From Bacteriovoracaceae bacterium (GTDB lineage Bacteria; Bdellovibrionota; Bacteriovoracia; Bacteriovoracales; Bacteriovoracaceae): DNA of 64,000 nt. Of the stretch, positions 45,293 to 54,201 are shown piece by piece (position 1 is the first letter of the stretch; every line of letters begins with the position of its first letter). A program made the position numbers and the translations under genes. Below the pieces are notes generated by a model. That model had not been told where the DNA came from and ran no database searches. It saw nothing but the letters and a program-made list of their open reading frames with translations. The stretch covers positions 18,975-82,974 of the forward strand of contig CANFVK010000008.1 in NCBI GenBank assembly GCA_947450475.1, given 5' to 3'.

Positions 45293-46276
45293 ATGATTAG
45301 CAGTCTCATTTTTAGAAATAAGACCGAAGATTTTATTAAAATTTATGCAATAAGTTTAATCGCCTTTAGTTTAAGTTTTTACACTCCTTTTCTCACTTCG
45401 CCTTTGGTTCTTATCTCTACCGTCTATTTGTTAGACTCCGGGCACGTTTATACAACCATGCTGGAAGTTTATGCTGACCCTGAAGAACTTAGAAAACCCT
45501 ATGTTTGGTATGTAACTTTAGGTTCATTTATTCTTAATGCCGGGGTGTTGTTTTTTTTCGGAAAATACTTTTTTTACTACATCTTTTATTTCACTGTCTT
45601 TCACAATATGCGCCAAGGTCTTGGGGTAACTTTTCTGCACAAAAAAGGTGAAGCAATGGGGGCAACTTTTTATAAGATGAGTTATTATTTTCTCACTTTA
45701 ATGCCATTTCTACTTTTTCACTTAAGGCCCCGCCTTGCGATGAATCGACTAAGTGAAGCCATCATTCGTCCCTTTGAGTTAAGTCCGTATTTTTCATGGG
45801 AGCAGCTTGCTCGTTTTTATCAATGGGGTCTTAATAGTTATTTATTAGGAATCGTTATCATTTTTTCTTTTTTAATCTATAAAAAATATTTTAGAGGCTT
45901 GATCACCATGATCTTCTTTTTTGGGGTTTATGTGTTCGCGTTTTTATTATCTAAAAATGAATTTCAAAGTTATATCTTACTTATTTTTTCCCATGCCATT
46001 CCTTATTTTTTTCTTATGCAAAAACGTATCGTCAAAACTCATTCTCTTAAAGTTGTAAAAAAATATGCTGGATTTTTGTTGATAACCTTTTTTATTTTAG
46101 GTGGATCAATTGATTATTTTCAAAATGAAATAGCGGGACTTTTCTCTGAAGTCGATCTTTTAATTAGGGCCTTGTTGGCCACACCTTTAATAGCTCATTT
46201 TATTTTTGATGCCATTATTTGGAAGCGTGGAAATGATCGCTTTCAAGCATTTTTAGATCCTTCAATTAATTATTGA
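45293..46276 (+). CDS. Polytopic membrane protein with conserved-looking histidines
   Basis: About 327 residues with roughly eight to nine hydrophobic segments and little soluble sequence. His and acidic residues recur near membrane ends: 'LLDSGHVYTT', 'FHNMRQGLG', 'FSHAIPYFF' and 'HFIFDAIIW'. The spacing recalls membrane metal enzymes such as desaturase- or carotene-dioxygenase-like folds, but I cannot assign a family. ATG at 45293 is preferred to TTG at 45260 because it lacks the extra polar leader; the ribosome site is weak in both cases. It overlaps the convergent gamma-glutamyltransferase gene by seven bases. Confidence 0.55.
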   Translation: MISSLIFRNKTEDFIKIYAISLIAFSLSFYTPFLTSPLVLISTVYLLDSGHVYTTMLEVYADPEELRKPYVWYVTLGSFILNAGVLFFFGKYFFYYIFYFTVFHNMRQGLGVTFLHKKGEAMGATFYKMSYYFLTLMPFLLFHLRPRLAMNRLSEAIIRPFELSPYFSWEQLARFYQWGLNSYLLGIVIIFSFLIYKKYFRGLITMIFFFGVYVFAFLLSKNEFQSYILLIFSHAIPYFFLMQKRIVKTHSLKVVKKYAGFLLITFFILGGSIDYFQNEIAGLFSEVDLLIRALLATPLIAHFIFDAIIWKRGNDRFQAFLDPSINY

Positions 46277-48024
46277 GCAGCACTTGTCCCAATATCTCTA
46301 GGATCGGCTACAGCTTTTAAAATGCCCTGCTCTTTAGCTACTGCCATGACGTTGCAGATAAGAGGTTTAAGATTAACTTTATGGCCCATTTTCAGAAGCG
46401 AGTTCAACTCTTTTGGCCCAGGACCTGGAGGATCGATATCGATAACATCTGGCTGCCATTGATGGTGATATCTAATACTGGCGATGGAATCATAAAGAGG
46501 TAATTTAAACTCTAGATAATTTAAGATTGTCTGCGCTACACAGCTTATGATTCTAGTACCACCTGGAGCGCCAAGGGTTAAAATAGGGGTATTATTTTCT
46601 AAAATAATTGTGGGAGACATACTACTAAGCGGAGTCTTTTTAGGAGCAATCATATTAGCGCTTCCTCCGATAGCACCAAATAAATTGCTGGCTCCAACGG
46701 CAGCTGCAAAATCATCCATCTCATTATTCATAACTATTCCGGTATGTGGAACCACAATACTTGCCCCCATATAACCATTTATGGTTTGAGTCGTACTAAC
46801 TGCATTTCCTTCAGCATCCATGATGGATAGATGAGTAGTCTCAAAATGTTCATTGGGCAAAAATTCACCGGCGAGAATTTCGCTTGAAGCTCGGGCCCGA
46901 TCACTTAATATATCTTTTCTTCTTCGGCGGGCATAGTCTTTGGAAATAAGCTCCTCGGTGGGAACTTTAACAAAATCGGGATCACCTAAATATCGAGCTC
47001 GATCGGCGAAGGCAATTTGAAGTGCTGAAGTAGCAAGGTGTATGGCTTCTGAACTCAGAAATTTTTTTTCCCTGAGATGATCATGTTCTAATATATTGAG
47101 AAACTCTATGACATGCACACCTCCAGAGCTAGGAGGTGGCATTGAATAAATCTCTAAACCATTGTAACGACCTCGAAGAGCATGCCTCCATTTGACTTGA
47201 TACTCTCTAAAGTCCGACTGGCTTAATAGACCTTTTGAGTGCTGTGAAAATGAAACAAATTGTTTCATGATGTCTCCAGCATAAAAAGCCTGGCTTCCTT
47301 CTTGGGATATTTTTTTTAATGTTGATGCTAAATCACTTTGAACAAATAAAAATCCTTCTGGCAGTGGATTGAGATTTTTATCAAGAAATAATTTTCTGGC
47401 TTCTGGGTCTTTGGCAAGTTCCTCGCGCTTAATTTTTAAGGCATTGGCGAAACTTGGGTAAATAGCAAAGCCTTTTTCTGCCAGCGATATGGCATCGGCC
47501 ATGACTTCATCTCGTTTTAAGCGGCCAAATTTTTGATGGATTTCCAATAGCCCCGCGACCAATCCAGGAACGGCCGTAGCCTTGATTCCATTTATAGAAA
47601 GACTGCTAATAGGCGTTGCATCAGGGGCCAGATACATTTTTTCATGAGCACCAATTGGAGCTCGCTCTCTAAAGTCGATAGCATAAATTTTCTGGGTAGA
47701 GGCTTCTCGAAATAGCATAAATCCACCACCACCAAGACCGGTAGAGTGGGGACGCTCGACTGCAAGGACAAATGAAGCAGCGACTGCAGCATCAACGGCA
47801 TTACCACCTGCCAAAAAAATCTTTTTAGCAGCGTTTGTAGCGTAGATGCCTTGAGAGGCAATCGCAAATTTTTTTCCTTGGGCTTGAGCAGACCGAGTGT
47901 CAAGGCGTATGGCCGAACTAAAAATAGTAGGTCTACTGCTTTCTAGAAAATGAAATTGCTGGCACGATGTGACTAACAAAAAAAATATGGAGAGTACTAT
48001 TAAATTTTTCATGGACAAAAACAT
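46270..48024 (-). CDS. ggt: Gamma-glutamyltransferase
   Basis: A 584-residue lipoprotein-type precursor (signal ending 'LVTSC') of the Ntn-hydrolase gamma-glutamyltransferase family, which cleaves glutathione and other gamma-glutamyl compounds in the periplasm. The precursor is cut before a Thr to free the nucleophile: here 'FETTHLSIMD' matches the family's cleavage site. 'GNAVSTTQTINGYMG' and 'NNEMDDF' follow, and 'GGGGFML' and 'DFRERAP' lie in the large subunit. The start may be the ATG at 48024 or 48012; neither has a clear ribosome site. Confidence 0.92.
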   Translation of the reverse strand: MFLSMKNLIVLSIFFLLVTSCQQFHFLESSRPTIFSSAIRLDTRSAQAQGKKFAIASQGIYATNAAKKIFLAGGNAVDAAVAASFVLAVERPHSTGLGGGGFMLFREASTQKIYAIDFRERAPIGAHEKMYLAPDATPISSLSINGIKATAVPGLVAGLLEIHQKFGRLKRDEVMADAISLAEKGFAIYPSFANALKIKREELAKDPEARKLFLDKNLNPLPEGFLFVQSDLASTLKKISQEGSQAFYAGDIMKQFVSFSQHSKGLLSQSDFREYQVKWRHALRGRYNGLEIYSMPPPSSGGVHVIEFLNILEHDHLREKKFLSSEAIHLATSALQIAFADRARYLGDPDFVKVPTEELISKDYARRRRKDILSDRARASSEILAGEFLPNEHFETTHLSIMDAEGNAVSTTQTINGYMGASIVVPHTGIVMNNEMDDFAAAVGASNLFGAIGGSANMIAPKKTPLSSMSPTIILENNTPILTLGAPGGTRIISCVAQTILNYLEFKLPLYDSIASIRYHHQWQPDVIDIDPPGPGPKELNSLLKMGHKVNLKPLICNVMAVAKEQGILKAVADPRDIGTSAAQ

Positions 48025-48033
48025 AGCACAAAA

Positions 48034-48402
48034 CTAGTAAAATTTCTTGACCTCGTCTAAAAGTGTTTCAATATCTAGTGGTTTTTTTATATTGGAGTCA
48101 AAATGTAAATTGTCGATTTCTTCATTTATGCCAGCGGCCGATAGTATGATGGTTGGAATATCTGCTAGGCGCGGTTGATCTAACTGCAACTTTCTAAACT
48201 CTAGTCCATTCATTTTAGGCATCATAATATCAAGTAAAATAAGTGCCGGTAACTGTTTAGCATTTTTTAAATATTCCATTGCTTCTACTCCATTGGAAGT
48301 AGAAACCACATGAAATTTTTCTTCAGTTAAAATGCTTGTGATAGCTTCACTGATATCTATGTCATCTTCAACCAGCAATATAAATTCTTGCCAAGTACCC
48401 AT
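48034..48402 (-). CDS. Single-domain response regulator (CheY-like)
   Basis: A 122-residue receiver domain alone, with acidic residues 'VEDD', phospho-acceptor Asp58 ('LILLDIMMP'), 'LSAAG' and 'KKPLD'. There is no output domain, so it must act through protein contacts or phosphotransfer. AAAGG lies six bases before the ATG. It is nine bases from the gamma-glutamyltransferase start and could share its transcript. Confidence 0.85.
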   Translation of the reverse strand: MGTWQEFILLVEDDIDISEAITSILTEEKFHVVSTSNGVEAMEYLKNAKQLPALILLDIMMPKMNGLEFRKLQLDQPRLADIPTIILSAAGINEEIDNLHFDSNIKKPLDIETLLDEVKKFY

Positions 48403-48727
48403 TCATTACCTTTAATAGATTGACCAGTAATCATAACGTCACCCTCTATTATGAGTGATTTTGTAGGTTTTTTAAAGTTAAAGTAAATTGATAAAGATCA
48501 GAAATTTTTGGATTTTTAATTAATTATTCTTAACTTCCAGCAGTAGAAAACAAATTGCTGTGTATGTAAATAGAAAAAATTCTAAGATGAACTGCAATCT
48601 AAAATGAACATATTTCAAAGGTTAAATGATAAATGTCACTAAGTTGCGTTGACCAATGACCCTGATCATATCAAAGGCAAGGTCAACGCAACAAAAATCA
48701 ACATTCTTAATTTTTAAGATGCATTTT
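48403..48727. other. 325-base region without a gene
   Basis: A+T-rich spacer between the receiver gene and the OmpA-family gene. I find no credible reading frame. It presumably holds the promoter of the receiver gene near 48410-48480, and its right half contains a long perfect inverted repeat (48643-48692), annotated separately. Confidence 0.6.
48643..48692. repeat. 12-bp perfect inverted repeat, likely structured RNA
   Basis: GTTGCGTTGACC at 48643-48654 pairs perfectly with GGTCAACGCAAC at 48681-48692. The 26-base interior contains a second partial stem (TGAT at 48663-48666 with ATCA at 48670-48673). It lies 36 bases after the stop of the OmpA-family gene on the minus strand. No T-run follows on either strand, so it is not a classical terminator; an mRNA-stabilising 3' hairpin or dispersed repeat is possible. 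Confidence 0.6.
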
Positions 48728-49357
48728 TTATTTTTCTTTGGGAACTTTTGACTCATCAACCGTGATTTCAATTTCTACCCGGCGATTTTGCTTTCGACCA
48801 TCAGCGTTTTTGTTATCGGCGATGGGATTAACCGGCCCCATCCCTTTTATTGCAATGGACGATTCAGATAGTCCGGCCACAACCAATTCTTCTTTAACAG
48901 ATTTTGCTCTTTTTTCTGAAAGAAATTCGTTACTTTCGGCTTTCCCAGTGTTGTCGGTATATCCCTTGATGGTTAAAACATTCTCAGGATATTTTTTCAT
49001 AATATCTGCCATTTGTTTCAAATTAGTTTTCGCTTCTGCCTTCAGGTCAGCTTTACCAGTATCAAAAAGAATATCGCTTTTTAGTTTAGTGACAAGCCCT
49101 TGCTCGGTTCTTTTTGTTTCAGCAATTTTCTCAAGCTCTTTGGCCTGCTTGTCCATGCGATGACCGACATATCCACCGATGGAACCACCAAGCGCTGCTC
49201 CGATAGCGGCTCCTTTGCCTTTGCCTAATACTGCTCCGAGGGCACCACCAGCAAGCGCCCCTAATCCCGCTCCTCGGTAGGCATTTTTATTTTCACTACT
49301 AGCGCATCCGGTAAGTAAAACCACCGTGGCAGTTATCAGGATTAAAAACTTTTTCAT
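48728..49357 (-). CDS. OmpA-family lipoprotein with glycine zipper
   Basis: A 209-residue outer-membrane lipoprotein (lipobox LLTGC, Cys18). Residues about 26-68 form a glycine zipper ('GAGLGALAGGALGAVLGKGKGAAIG'-like, given in part), often membrane-inserting. The C-terminal OmpA domain (about 90-205) has 'ILFDTGKADLK', 'IKGYTDNTG' and 'NRRVEI', the peptidoglycan-binding pattern with Asp and Arg for diaminopimelate. It should tether the outer membrane to the cell wall. This layout is of the YiaD type. Confidence 0.9.
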   Translation of the reverse strand: MKKFLILITATVVLLTGCASSENKNAYRGAGLGALAGGALGAVLGKGKGAAIGAALGGSIGGYVGHRMDKQAKELEKIAETKRTEQGLVTKLKSDILFDTGKADLKAEAKTNLKQMADIMKKYPENVLTIKGYTDNTGKAESNEFLSEKRAKSVKEELVVAGLSESSIAIKGMGPVNPIADNKNADGRKQNRRVEIEITVDESKVPKEK

Positions 49358-49391
49358 CTACTTCTCCTTCCATGAATTTATCTAATTGGTC

Positions 49392-49949
49392 TTAGTAATT
49401 ACTCGTCAACTTTAAATTATTTGGTTTTAAATCACGATAAAAATTATAAACATATCGTGACTCAGGTGAAAATCTTTTTTTGAAATCTTTATCAGCTAAA
49501 ATTCCTTCAATCAGTTGTTGGTAATCGAGATTTAATTCACCAAAAGCTTGCGATGTCACGCTATTGAGAAAAAATAAAAATTCTTGAAGCATCATTTTAT
49601 GAGCGGGATTTCTAAAGCTTGCATATTTTTCTAAGAGCCATACCGGGTTGTCCCATCGCAGGCAACTAAGCCCAGCTCCTCGCATCGGAACTGGATGCTC
49701 CCCAAAGCGAACGGTCCATTCGGGGTGGTTGGAGCCAAGGTGGGAATGAATCACTTGATCGATGAGTGAAAGTCCAAACCAGGCGATATAAAATTCAGGT
49801 CCAAATTCTTTAGAGATTTTTCCCCGATCAGCAAAAAAAGCAAGGTGCTGAGGAATGTTGTGATGAGGACATTTATAAGGTTCTTTCATCTTGGTGAAGC
49901 GGGCCATCTCGCGGGGAAATTTGTTGTAAAAATAATGACTCCAGTCCAT
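49392..49949 (-). CDS. Protein of unknown function, His/aromatic-rich
   Basis: About 185 residues, no signal peptide and no membrane segment, so probably cytoplasmic. It is rich in Trp, Phe, His and Tyr: 'MDWSHYFYNKFP', 'KCPHHNIPQH', 'HSHLGSNHPEW'. I recognise no family. ATG at 49949 with GGGAG five bases upstream is the likely start; an in-frame GTG at 49955 is weaker. It ends 34 bases before the OmpA-family gene and may lead it in one transcript. Confidence 0.55.
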   Translation of the reverse strand: MDWSHYFYNKFPREMARFTKMKEPYKCPHHNIPQHLAFFADRGKISKEFGPEFYIAWFGLSLIDQVIHSHLGSNHPEWTVRFGEHPVPMRGAGLSCLRWDNPVWLLEKYASFRNPAHKMMLQEFLFFLNSVTSQAFGELNLDYQQLIEGILADKDFKKRFSPESRYVYNFYRDLKPNNLKLTSNY

Positions 49950-50060
49950 ACACACTCCCTAGCAAGAAGTTAATAGACATTTCTTAACGGAGAACCATAG
50001 TGATTATATAAGATCAAAATTTTTTTTAATTTAATTTTTTCTTAATTAGAAGCAGTTAAA

Positions 50061-50076
50061 AAAATGTATACATTTT
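50061..50076. repeat. 16-base perfect palindrome
   Basis: AAAATGTATACATTTT lies in the spacer between the minus-strand genes at 49392 and 50111. A shorter palindrome (CCTAAA-AAA-TTTAGG, 50093-50107) abuts the stop of the latter. Either could be an operator or a weak hairpin terminator; the A+T content lowers the weight of both. Confidence 0.35.
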
Positions 50077-50110
50077 AGACAATAAATTTAATCCTAAAAA
50101 ATTTAGGCCA

Positions 50111-50653
50111 TTATCTATTTTCATTGGCTTCGCATAATCCATTTCCAAATCCACTAATATAGGCCATTAAGTAAAGTTTTTGGCTTATTTTATTTTGTCT
50201 TGCCCAGAATATATTTAAAGGTGAACCCGTATCAGTTAATATTGCGGTACTGAAAGTTGTTGGATGATTTGTGATTATCCCTTTGATTCTCCATTCATCA
50301 GAAAGTTCAATGCGTGCCTTATCTAAATTCCAGTTGCTCATCTGGTTGACATCTCCTTGAGCCTGGAAAACTGGGGCCATAAAATAGTGAAATTTAGCAT
50401 CGTAATCAAACATAACACCAAAAAATTGCTTTAAATTAGGGTCAATGTCGTCAGCTAGAAAATAGCATTCTCCAGAGTACATTGCCGGTATAATAAAAGG
50501 ACTGGCTTTTGATTTTAGAAAACCTTTATTGATTTCCAGCATTTTTTTTGTGCACTTGACTTCTTTGCACCAGTTATCAGGTAACTCGGGAGTATCCCAA
50601 CCAAATGAAGTTAAAGCGTAAGTAAATATCACTAAAAATGTGAAAAATTTCAT
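50111..50653 (-). CDS. Secreted protein of unknown function
   Basis: A 180-residue protein with a signal peptide (about 18 residues, TSFG/WD). The mature part has four Cys (including 'WCKEVKCTK' and 'SGECYF', with a last 'GLCEAN'), suggesting two disulfides, and beta-rich sequence. It resembles no family I know. It appears to be a single-gene unit. Confidence 0.5.
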   Translation of the reverse strand: MKFFTFLVIFTYALTSFGWDTPELPDNWCKEVKCTKKMLEINKGFLKSKASPFIIPAMYSGECYFLADDIDPNLKQFFGVMFDYDAKFHYFMAPVFQAQGDVNQMSNWNLDKARIELSDEWRIKGIITNHPTTFSTAILTDTGSPLNIFWARQNKISQKLYLMAYISGFGNGLCEANENR

Positions 50654-50799
50654 CGATAAAAATCCTAAATTTGTTAATTATCAATATATTAGTCGAGCAT
50701 TAAAAAAATTAAAAGCAAAGTTTAATGGAGTAAAAAGCTTGGGGAATTATTTCGCAACAAAAATATGATGGCAAAAAAAAGATGAGTTAAGATATTTCA

Positions 50800-51984
50800 A
50801 TGAAAGACAGCGATTTTCTCATTGAATTACAGATTGAGTTTGCAGAAAATATTCACGGCCGTCTTCAAGGCTTAGAGCAGCTTATTTTAACTTTAGAAAA
50901 GCAGCAGTCTGAAGAAAAAATTAATCAAAGTATTCGCTACTTGTTGGCAGAGTTTCATTCTATCAAAGGAAGCGCTGGAGCTTTGCAATTTAGAGCGATT
51001 CAAATGATTTGTCACCAGGTAGAAGACGTGATTATTGGTCAACAGGAATTTGGTATTAAAAGCCAAGTCGATGGACTATTAAAATATTGTGACATGATCA
51101 ACGAATACGCACAGCTTTTTAAGAAAGAGCGCAACGTAAATCAAGATGATTTTCTTAAAAAACATCACCTCTTTTTGAAAAAAGAAAGTGAAATGAAAAA
51201 TTCTATAAAGGAAAAATCTCAAAGGCCCTCACAGGTTATTAGAGTTTTATCCGTAGGATTATCTTTAACAATTATCAATAATTTGAAAAAGGCTGCAGCT
51301 AATTTCCAATTTACAATGGCCTTTACTAATAGTTCCAGCGAAGCTCTGGCCCGAATAGCAATTGAAGACTTTGATTTGATATTTTCTTCCTATTTCACAG
51401 AGCCAGTTGATGGCATTACTCTTTGCATGGCGATTAAGAATCAATGGCGAAACAAGTCGATTAAGTTTGTCCTTTTTCCATCACAGGATATTAGCCAAGA
51501 TTACAAAAAACTCCTTGGAGACTTGCTGCCTGATAAGATTATATTTAAAAATCAAAATATGTATCAGGAATTTTCCACTTTTTGTGATCAGCATTTCAAG
51601 CCAAAATCAGTTATCAAAAAAATACTTTTTCTCGATGATGAAAGTTCCTTACTCGAACTATATCAAGCGGTGATTGAGGGCAAGACCCAATGCCAGCTTT
51701 ATTTTTTAAATCCAAAAGAGCAGAGTCTCAAAAATATTCTTAAATTTCTCCCAGATCTCATTGTCTCAGATATCAATATGCCAGGAATCAATGTGCTTGA
51801 ATTGATGGATGATCCTTACGCCAATTCTAACAAACTTACCAAGTTTGTATTTCTTACGGGAGACATTGAAAATCCGATTTGTCATCAATTGCTAGCAAAA
51901 GGTGCCTTGGGAATTTTTGATAAAGCCAATATTATTGAAAGCCTGTTGTCTGATCTTGCAAGAATTGGGGTAGAACTCAGATAG
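50800..51984 (+). CDS. Hpt / degenerate receiver / receiver signalling protein
   Basis: A 394-residue cytoplasmic protein. Residues about 1-110 form an Hpt domain with 'FHSIKGSAG' (phospho-His53). Residues about 147-265 look like a receiver fold in which the phospho-site is lost ('FDLIFSSYF', Ser196/Ser197 at the Asp place). Residues about 272-394 form an intact receiver with 'FLDDE', Asp324 ('IVSDINMPG') and 'LTGD'. There is no kinase domain, so it should sit inside a phosphorelay, perhaps with the receiver protein at 48034. Ribosome site is weak. Confidence 0.7.
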   Translation: MKDSDFLIELQIEFAENIHGRLQGLEQLILTLEKQQSEEKINQSIRYLLAEFHSIKGSAGALQFRAIQMICHQVEDVIIGQQEFGIKSQVDGLLKYCDMINEYAQLFKKERNVNQDDFLKKHHLFLKKESEMKNSIKEKSQRPSQVIRVLSVGLSLTIINNLKKAAANFQFTMAFTNSSSEALARIAIEDFDLIFSSYFTEPVDGITLCMAIKNQWRNKSIKFVLFPSQDISQDYKKLLGDLLPDKIIFKNQNMYQEFSTFCDQHFKPKSVIKKILFLDDESSLLELYQAVIEGKTQCQLYFLNPKEQSLKNILKFLPDLIVSDINMPGINVLELMDDPYANSNKLTKFVFLTGDIENPICHQLLAKGALGIFDKANIIESLLSDLARIGVELR

Positions 51985-52041
51985 TTCTATAATTTTTACC
52001 AGCTCCAAAAAGTAAGTACCATTTTAAGCTATTATTCAGAG

Positions 52042-52596
52042 ATGAAAACATTAGCTCTTATTATTCTTTTTACTTTTTCCGCTCAAATATATGCTGAAAG
52101 TTTGCCTGATATGATGGCCGATGGTCTTGCCCATATGGCACTTAAAAGAAAAGTAAATCAGTACTATCAACTTGCAATCGCCTGTACTCCACTTGAAGTA
52201 GACAATAAGAGTGGACTCAATGTTACAGATTGGCAACAGGTTGAACCTGTTGCTCCACACTGGAAAATGCTAAAAAAGTTTAATGCGACTGCCATAGAGG
52301 CAAGAGATTACGCCTTAGCAAAACATGCTTCAGATAAGGTTTTACATTGTCTTGCCGGATGCTTTGTTGCCACCAAACTAGATTATATTTCTGGCGTGTA
52401 CTTAGGTTGGTTTAAAGAGCTTTTAGATGCTAGTGATTGCAAAGTAAATACTCATTTTGAAAAAGCCGACTATGAGGCTACCCAAGCTGGCGCAATTATT
52501 GGATCAGCTAAAAATAGCTGCGAAAGTTTTTGCTTAAGAGATGACATTAAAAATCTTGATGGTGATCAAATGCTCGAGGCCGCTCAAAGAGAATAA
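52042..52596 (+). CDS. Secreted cysteine-containing protein of unknown function
   Basis: A 184-residue exported protein (signal to about residue 18, IYA/ES). The mature part is mostly helical with Cys at 'LHCLAGCFVAT', 'ASDCKV' and 'NSCESFC'. The 'HCxxxC ... G...KE..D ... G' arrangement faintly recalls small secreted or toxin-associated domains, but this is too weak for a name. It lies 89 bases before the YafK-like transpeptidase gene on the same strand. Confidence 0.45.
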   Translation: MKTLALIILFTFSAQIYAESLPDMMADGLAHMALKRKVNQYYQLAIACTPLEVDNKSGLNVTDWQQVEPVAPHWKMLKKFNATAIEARDYALAKHASDKVLHCLAGCFVATKLDYISGVYLGWFKELLDASDCKVNTHFEKADYEATQAGAIIGSAKNSCESFCLRDDIKNLDGDQMLEAAQRE

Positions 52597-52685
52597 ATTT
52601 TAGCAGGCCGAGCTTATCTTTTTTCTTATTTTCTTCTAAATGGCTCCCGTCATTATGCCGAAGAGACCTTAAGGGAATCTTAGAA

Positions 52686-54188
52686 ATGAATAATCTCGTT
52701 ATCAAATTTTTTTTGGGAGCTACCCTTTTTTCTTATCATCTCAGTGCTCATGGGTTTGACTTACCCAATTGTAATAAATTTCCAAAATTTTCAATTTTTA
52801 ATCTTCAATGGTTCAATCAAGTTCAGCGTATAAGTTTGCGCACTCTGTGTGATTTTCCTGCTTCCGATGAATCTACTTCTGGATTTCAAAAGCAGTATGA
52901 TGAACTTTCTGCTGCTCGAGAAAAATTTTATTTAGCGATGTCACAAATTGGAAATGAGACTGATGCTGGATACACTCCGGTAGAGCGGCGTCTGGAAATA
53001 GATGAATTGGCCCAAAAGAAAGCGGCGGCAGAAATAAAGCTTTTTGCTAAATTAAATGGACTTGAAAATGTTCTTTCGATTCGAAGTCCGATTAGAATAC
53101 GAGTGGTAAAGTTTCCAGGACTCACAAAAAAAATTGCTTCAATCAACAACGAACAAACGAAAAAAATCGCAGAAAATCCCATTCCCTCCAGTTCTGATTG
53201 GGCCAATTTTAGCCTCCAAAATAAATTACCTGAATCAGCGATTCTTGAACTTTACTTAGAAGACAGCGAAGGACATTTGCACAAATTTAAAACATACAAC
53301 TCCCAAGGTATTGTTGGTACACCGGGCCCGAAATTGCGTGAAGGAGATTTTCAAGTGCCTGAGGGAGAGTTTGCCCTAGAGCGGCCGCTACTAAGTTCTC
53401 AAAGATATATTTCCATTGGAGTCGATGCAAATCCAAATCGCTTTCAGGGGCGAGGCAGTAACATAAAAATCCATGGAAGCGGTCCCAGTGAGGGGTGTAT
53501 CGTTTTGTCTAACGCGGCTATAGCAGAACTGTCTGGCTATTTGAACGTAGCTCCGAGAGGAAAAAATGGAGCTAATGTTTTAATTACTCCATTTCAAATG
53601 GATAAAGAAAATTACAGCTTGATTGCAAAAGGTATGAACAATGTTACGGCTCGCAGATGGTCTAATGAAATGGCCAATCATCCAGAGTTAAAATCTTTTG
53701 GGAGCTTGGATAGTTTTTGGTCTGACCTCGAGAGATTAAATAGAAAATTTGAAAATTGTCGAGATAAAAAGGAACGCTTGTGCGTGAGTTCTGACAAATC
53801 ACTTCCAGATGAAAAATCATGTTTACGACATCCCGGTTTTGCACTCAAGCGCTACGTAAGTACAACTTATCTCGAGTTTGCTTCTCGCGCTGAAGTGAAA
53901 AAACCTCAACTTCAAACCCTTTTGCCTGAACCTCAAAAGTTACATGTACCTCAAGCTCCTGCGATAGCTCCACCTGCCTTGATTTGCAAGCGTGGTAGCG
54001 TTTTGCGCTGGAGGGTGGATTATATTGATATGGGCGAAGGTGCAGCTGCTGGAACTTATGTCATTGATGTTAAGAATGATGAAGCCGCTTGGGCCCGCGC
54101 TAAAAAAGAACATGTCTATGCTGTCAAATTAAATGTGAAACCATTTTGTATGAAACTCACTTCAGCTGACGGCTACTACGGCGATTAA
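52686..54188 (+). CDS. YafK/DpaA-like L,D-transpeptidase-fold protein
   Basis: A 500-residue periplasmic protein with a signal peptide (about 22 residues). The catalytic domain (about 180-300) is of the L,D-transpeptidase fold with the short-spaced motif 'IHGSGPSEGC' (His263, Ser268, Cys271) and 'GPKLREGDFQVPEG' (214 on). This pairing is the signature of YafK/DpaA, which detaches Braun's lipoprotein from peptidoglycan, not of the classical YkuD cross-linkers. N-terminal (about 30-175) and C-terminal (about 320-500) regions are unusual additions; the latter has a Pro/Gln-rich linker. It may trim its own or another cell's wall. AAGGGA precedes the ATG. Confidence 0.75.
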   Translation: MNNLVIKFFLGATLFSYHLSAHGFDLPNCNKFPKFSIFNLQWFNQVQRISLRTLCDFPASDESTSGFQKQYDELSAAREKFYLAMSQIGNETDAGYTPVERRLEIDELAQKKAAAEIKLFAKLNGLENVLSIRSPIRIRVVKFPGLTKKIASINNEQTKKIAENPIPSSSDWANFSLQNKLPESAILELYLEDSEGHLHKFKTYNSQGIVGTPGPKLREGDFQVPEGEFALERPLLSSQRYISIGVDANPNRFQGRGSNIKIHGSGPSEGCIVLSNAAIAELSGYLNVAPRGKNGANVLITPFQMDKENYSLIAKGMNNVTARRWSNEMANHPELKSFGSLDSFWSDLERLNRKFENCRDKKERLCVSSDKSLPDEKSCLRHPGFALKRYVSTTYLEFASRAEVKKPQLQTLLPEPQKLHVPQAPAIAPPALICKRGSVLRWRVDYIDMGEGAAAGTYVIDVKNDEAAWARAKKEHVYAVKLNVKPFCMKLTSADGYYGD

Positions 54189-54201
54189 GTTGAGCCTCTG
54201 C

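Noticed and set aside
48738..49163. Open frame of 141 codons
   Set aside because: Antisense shadow of the OmpA-family lipoprotein, without ribosome site or recognisable domain.
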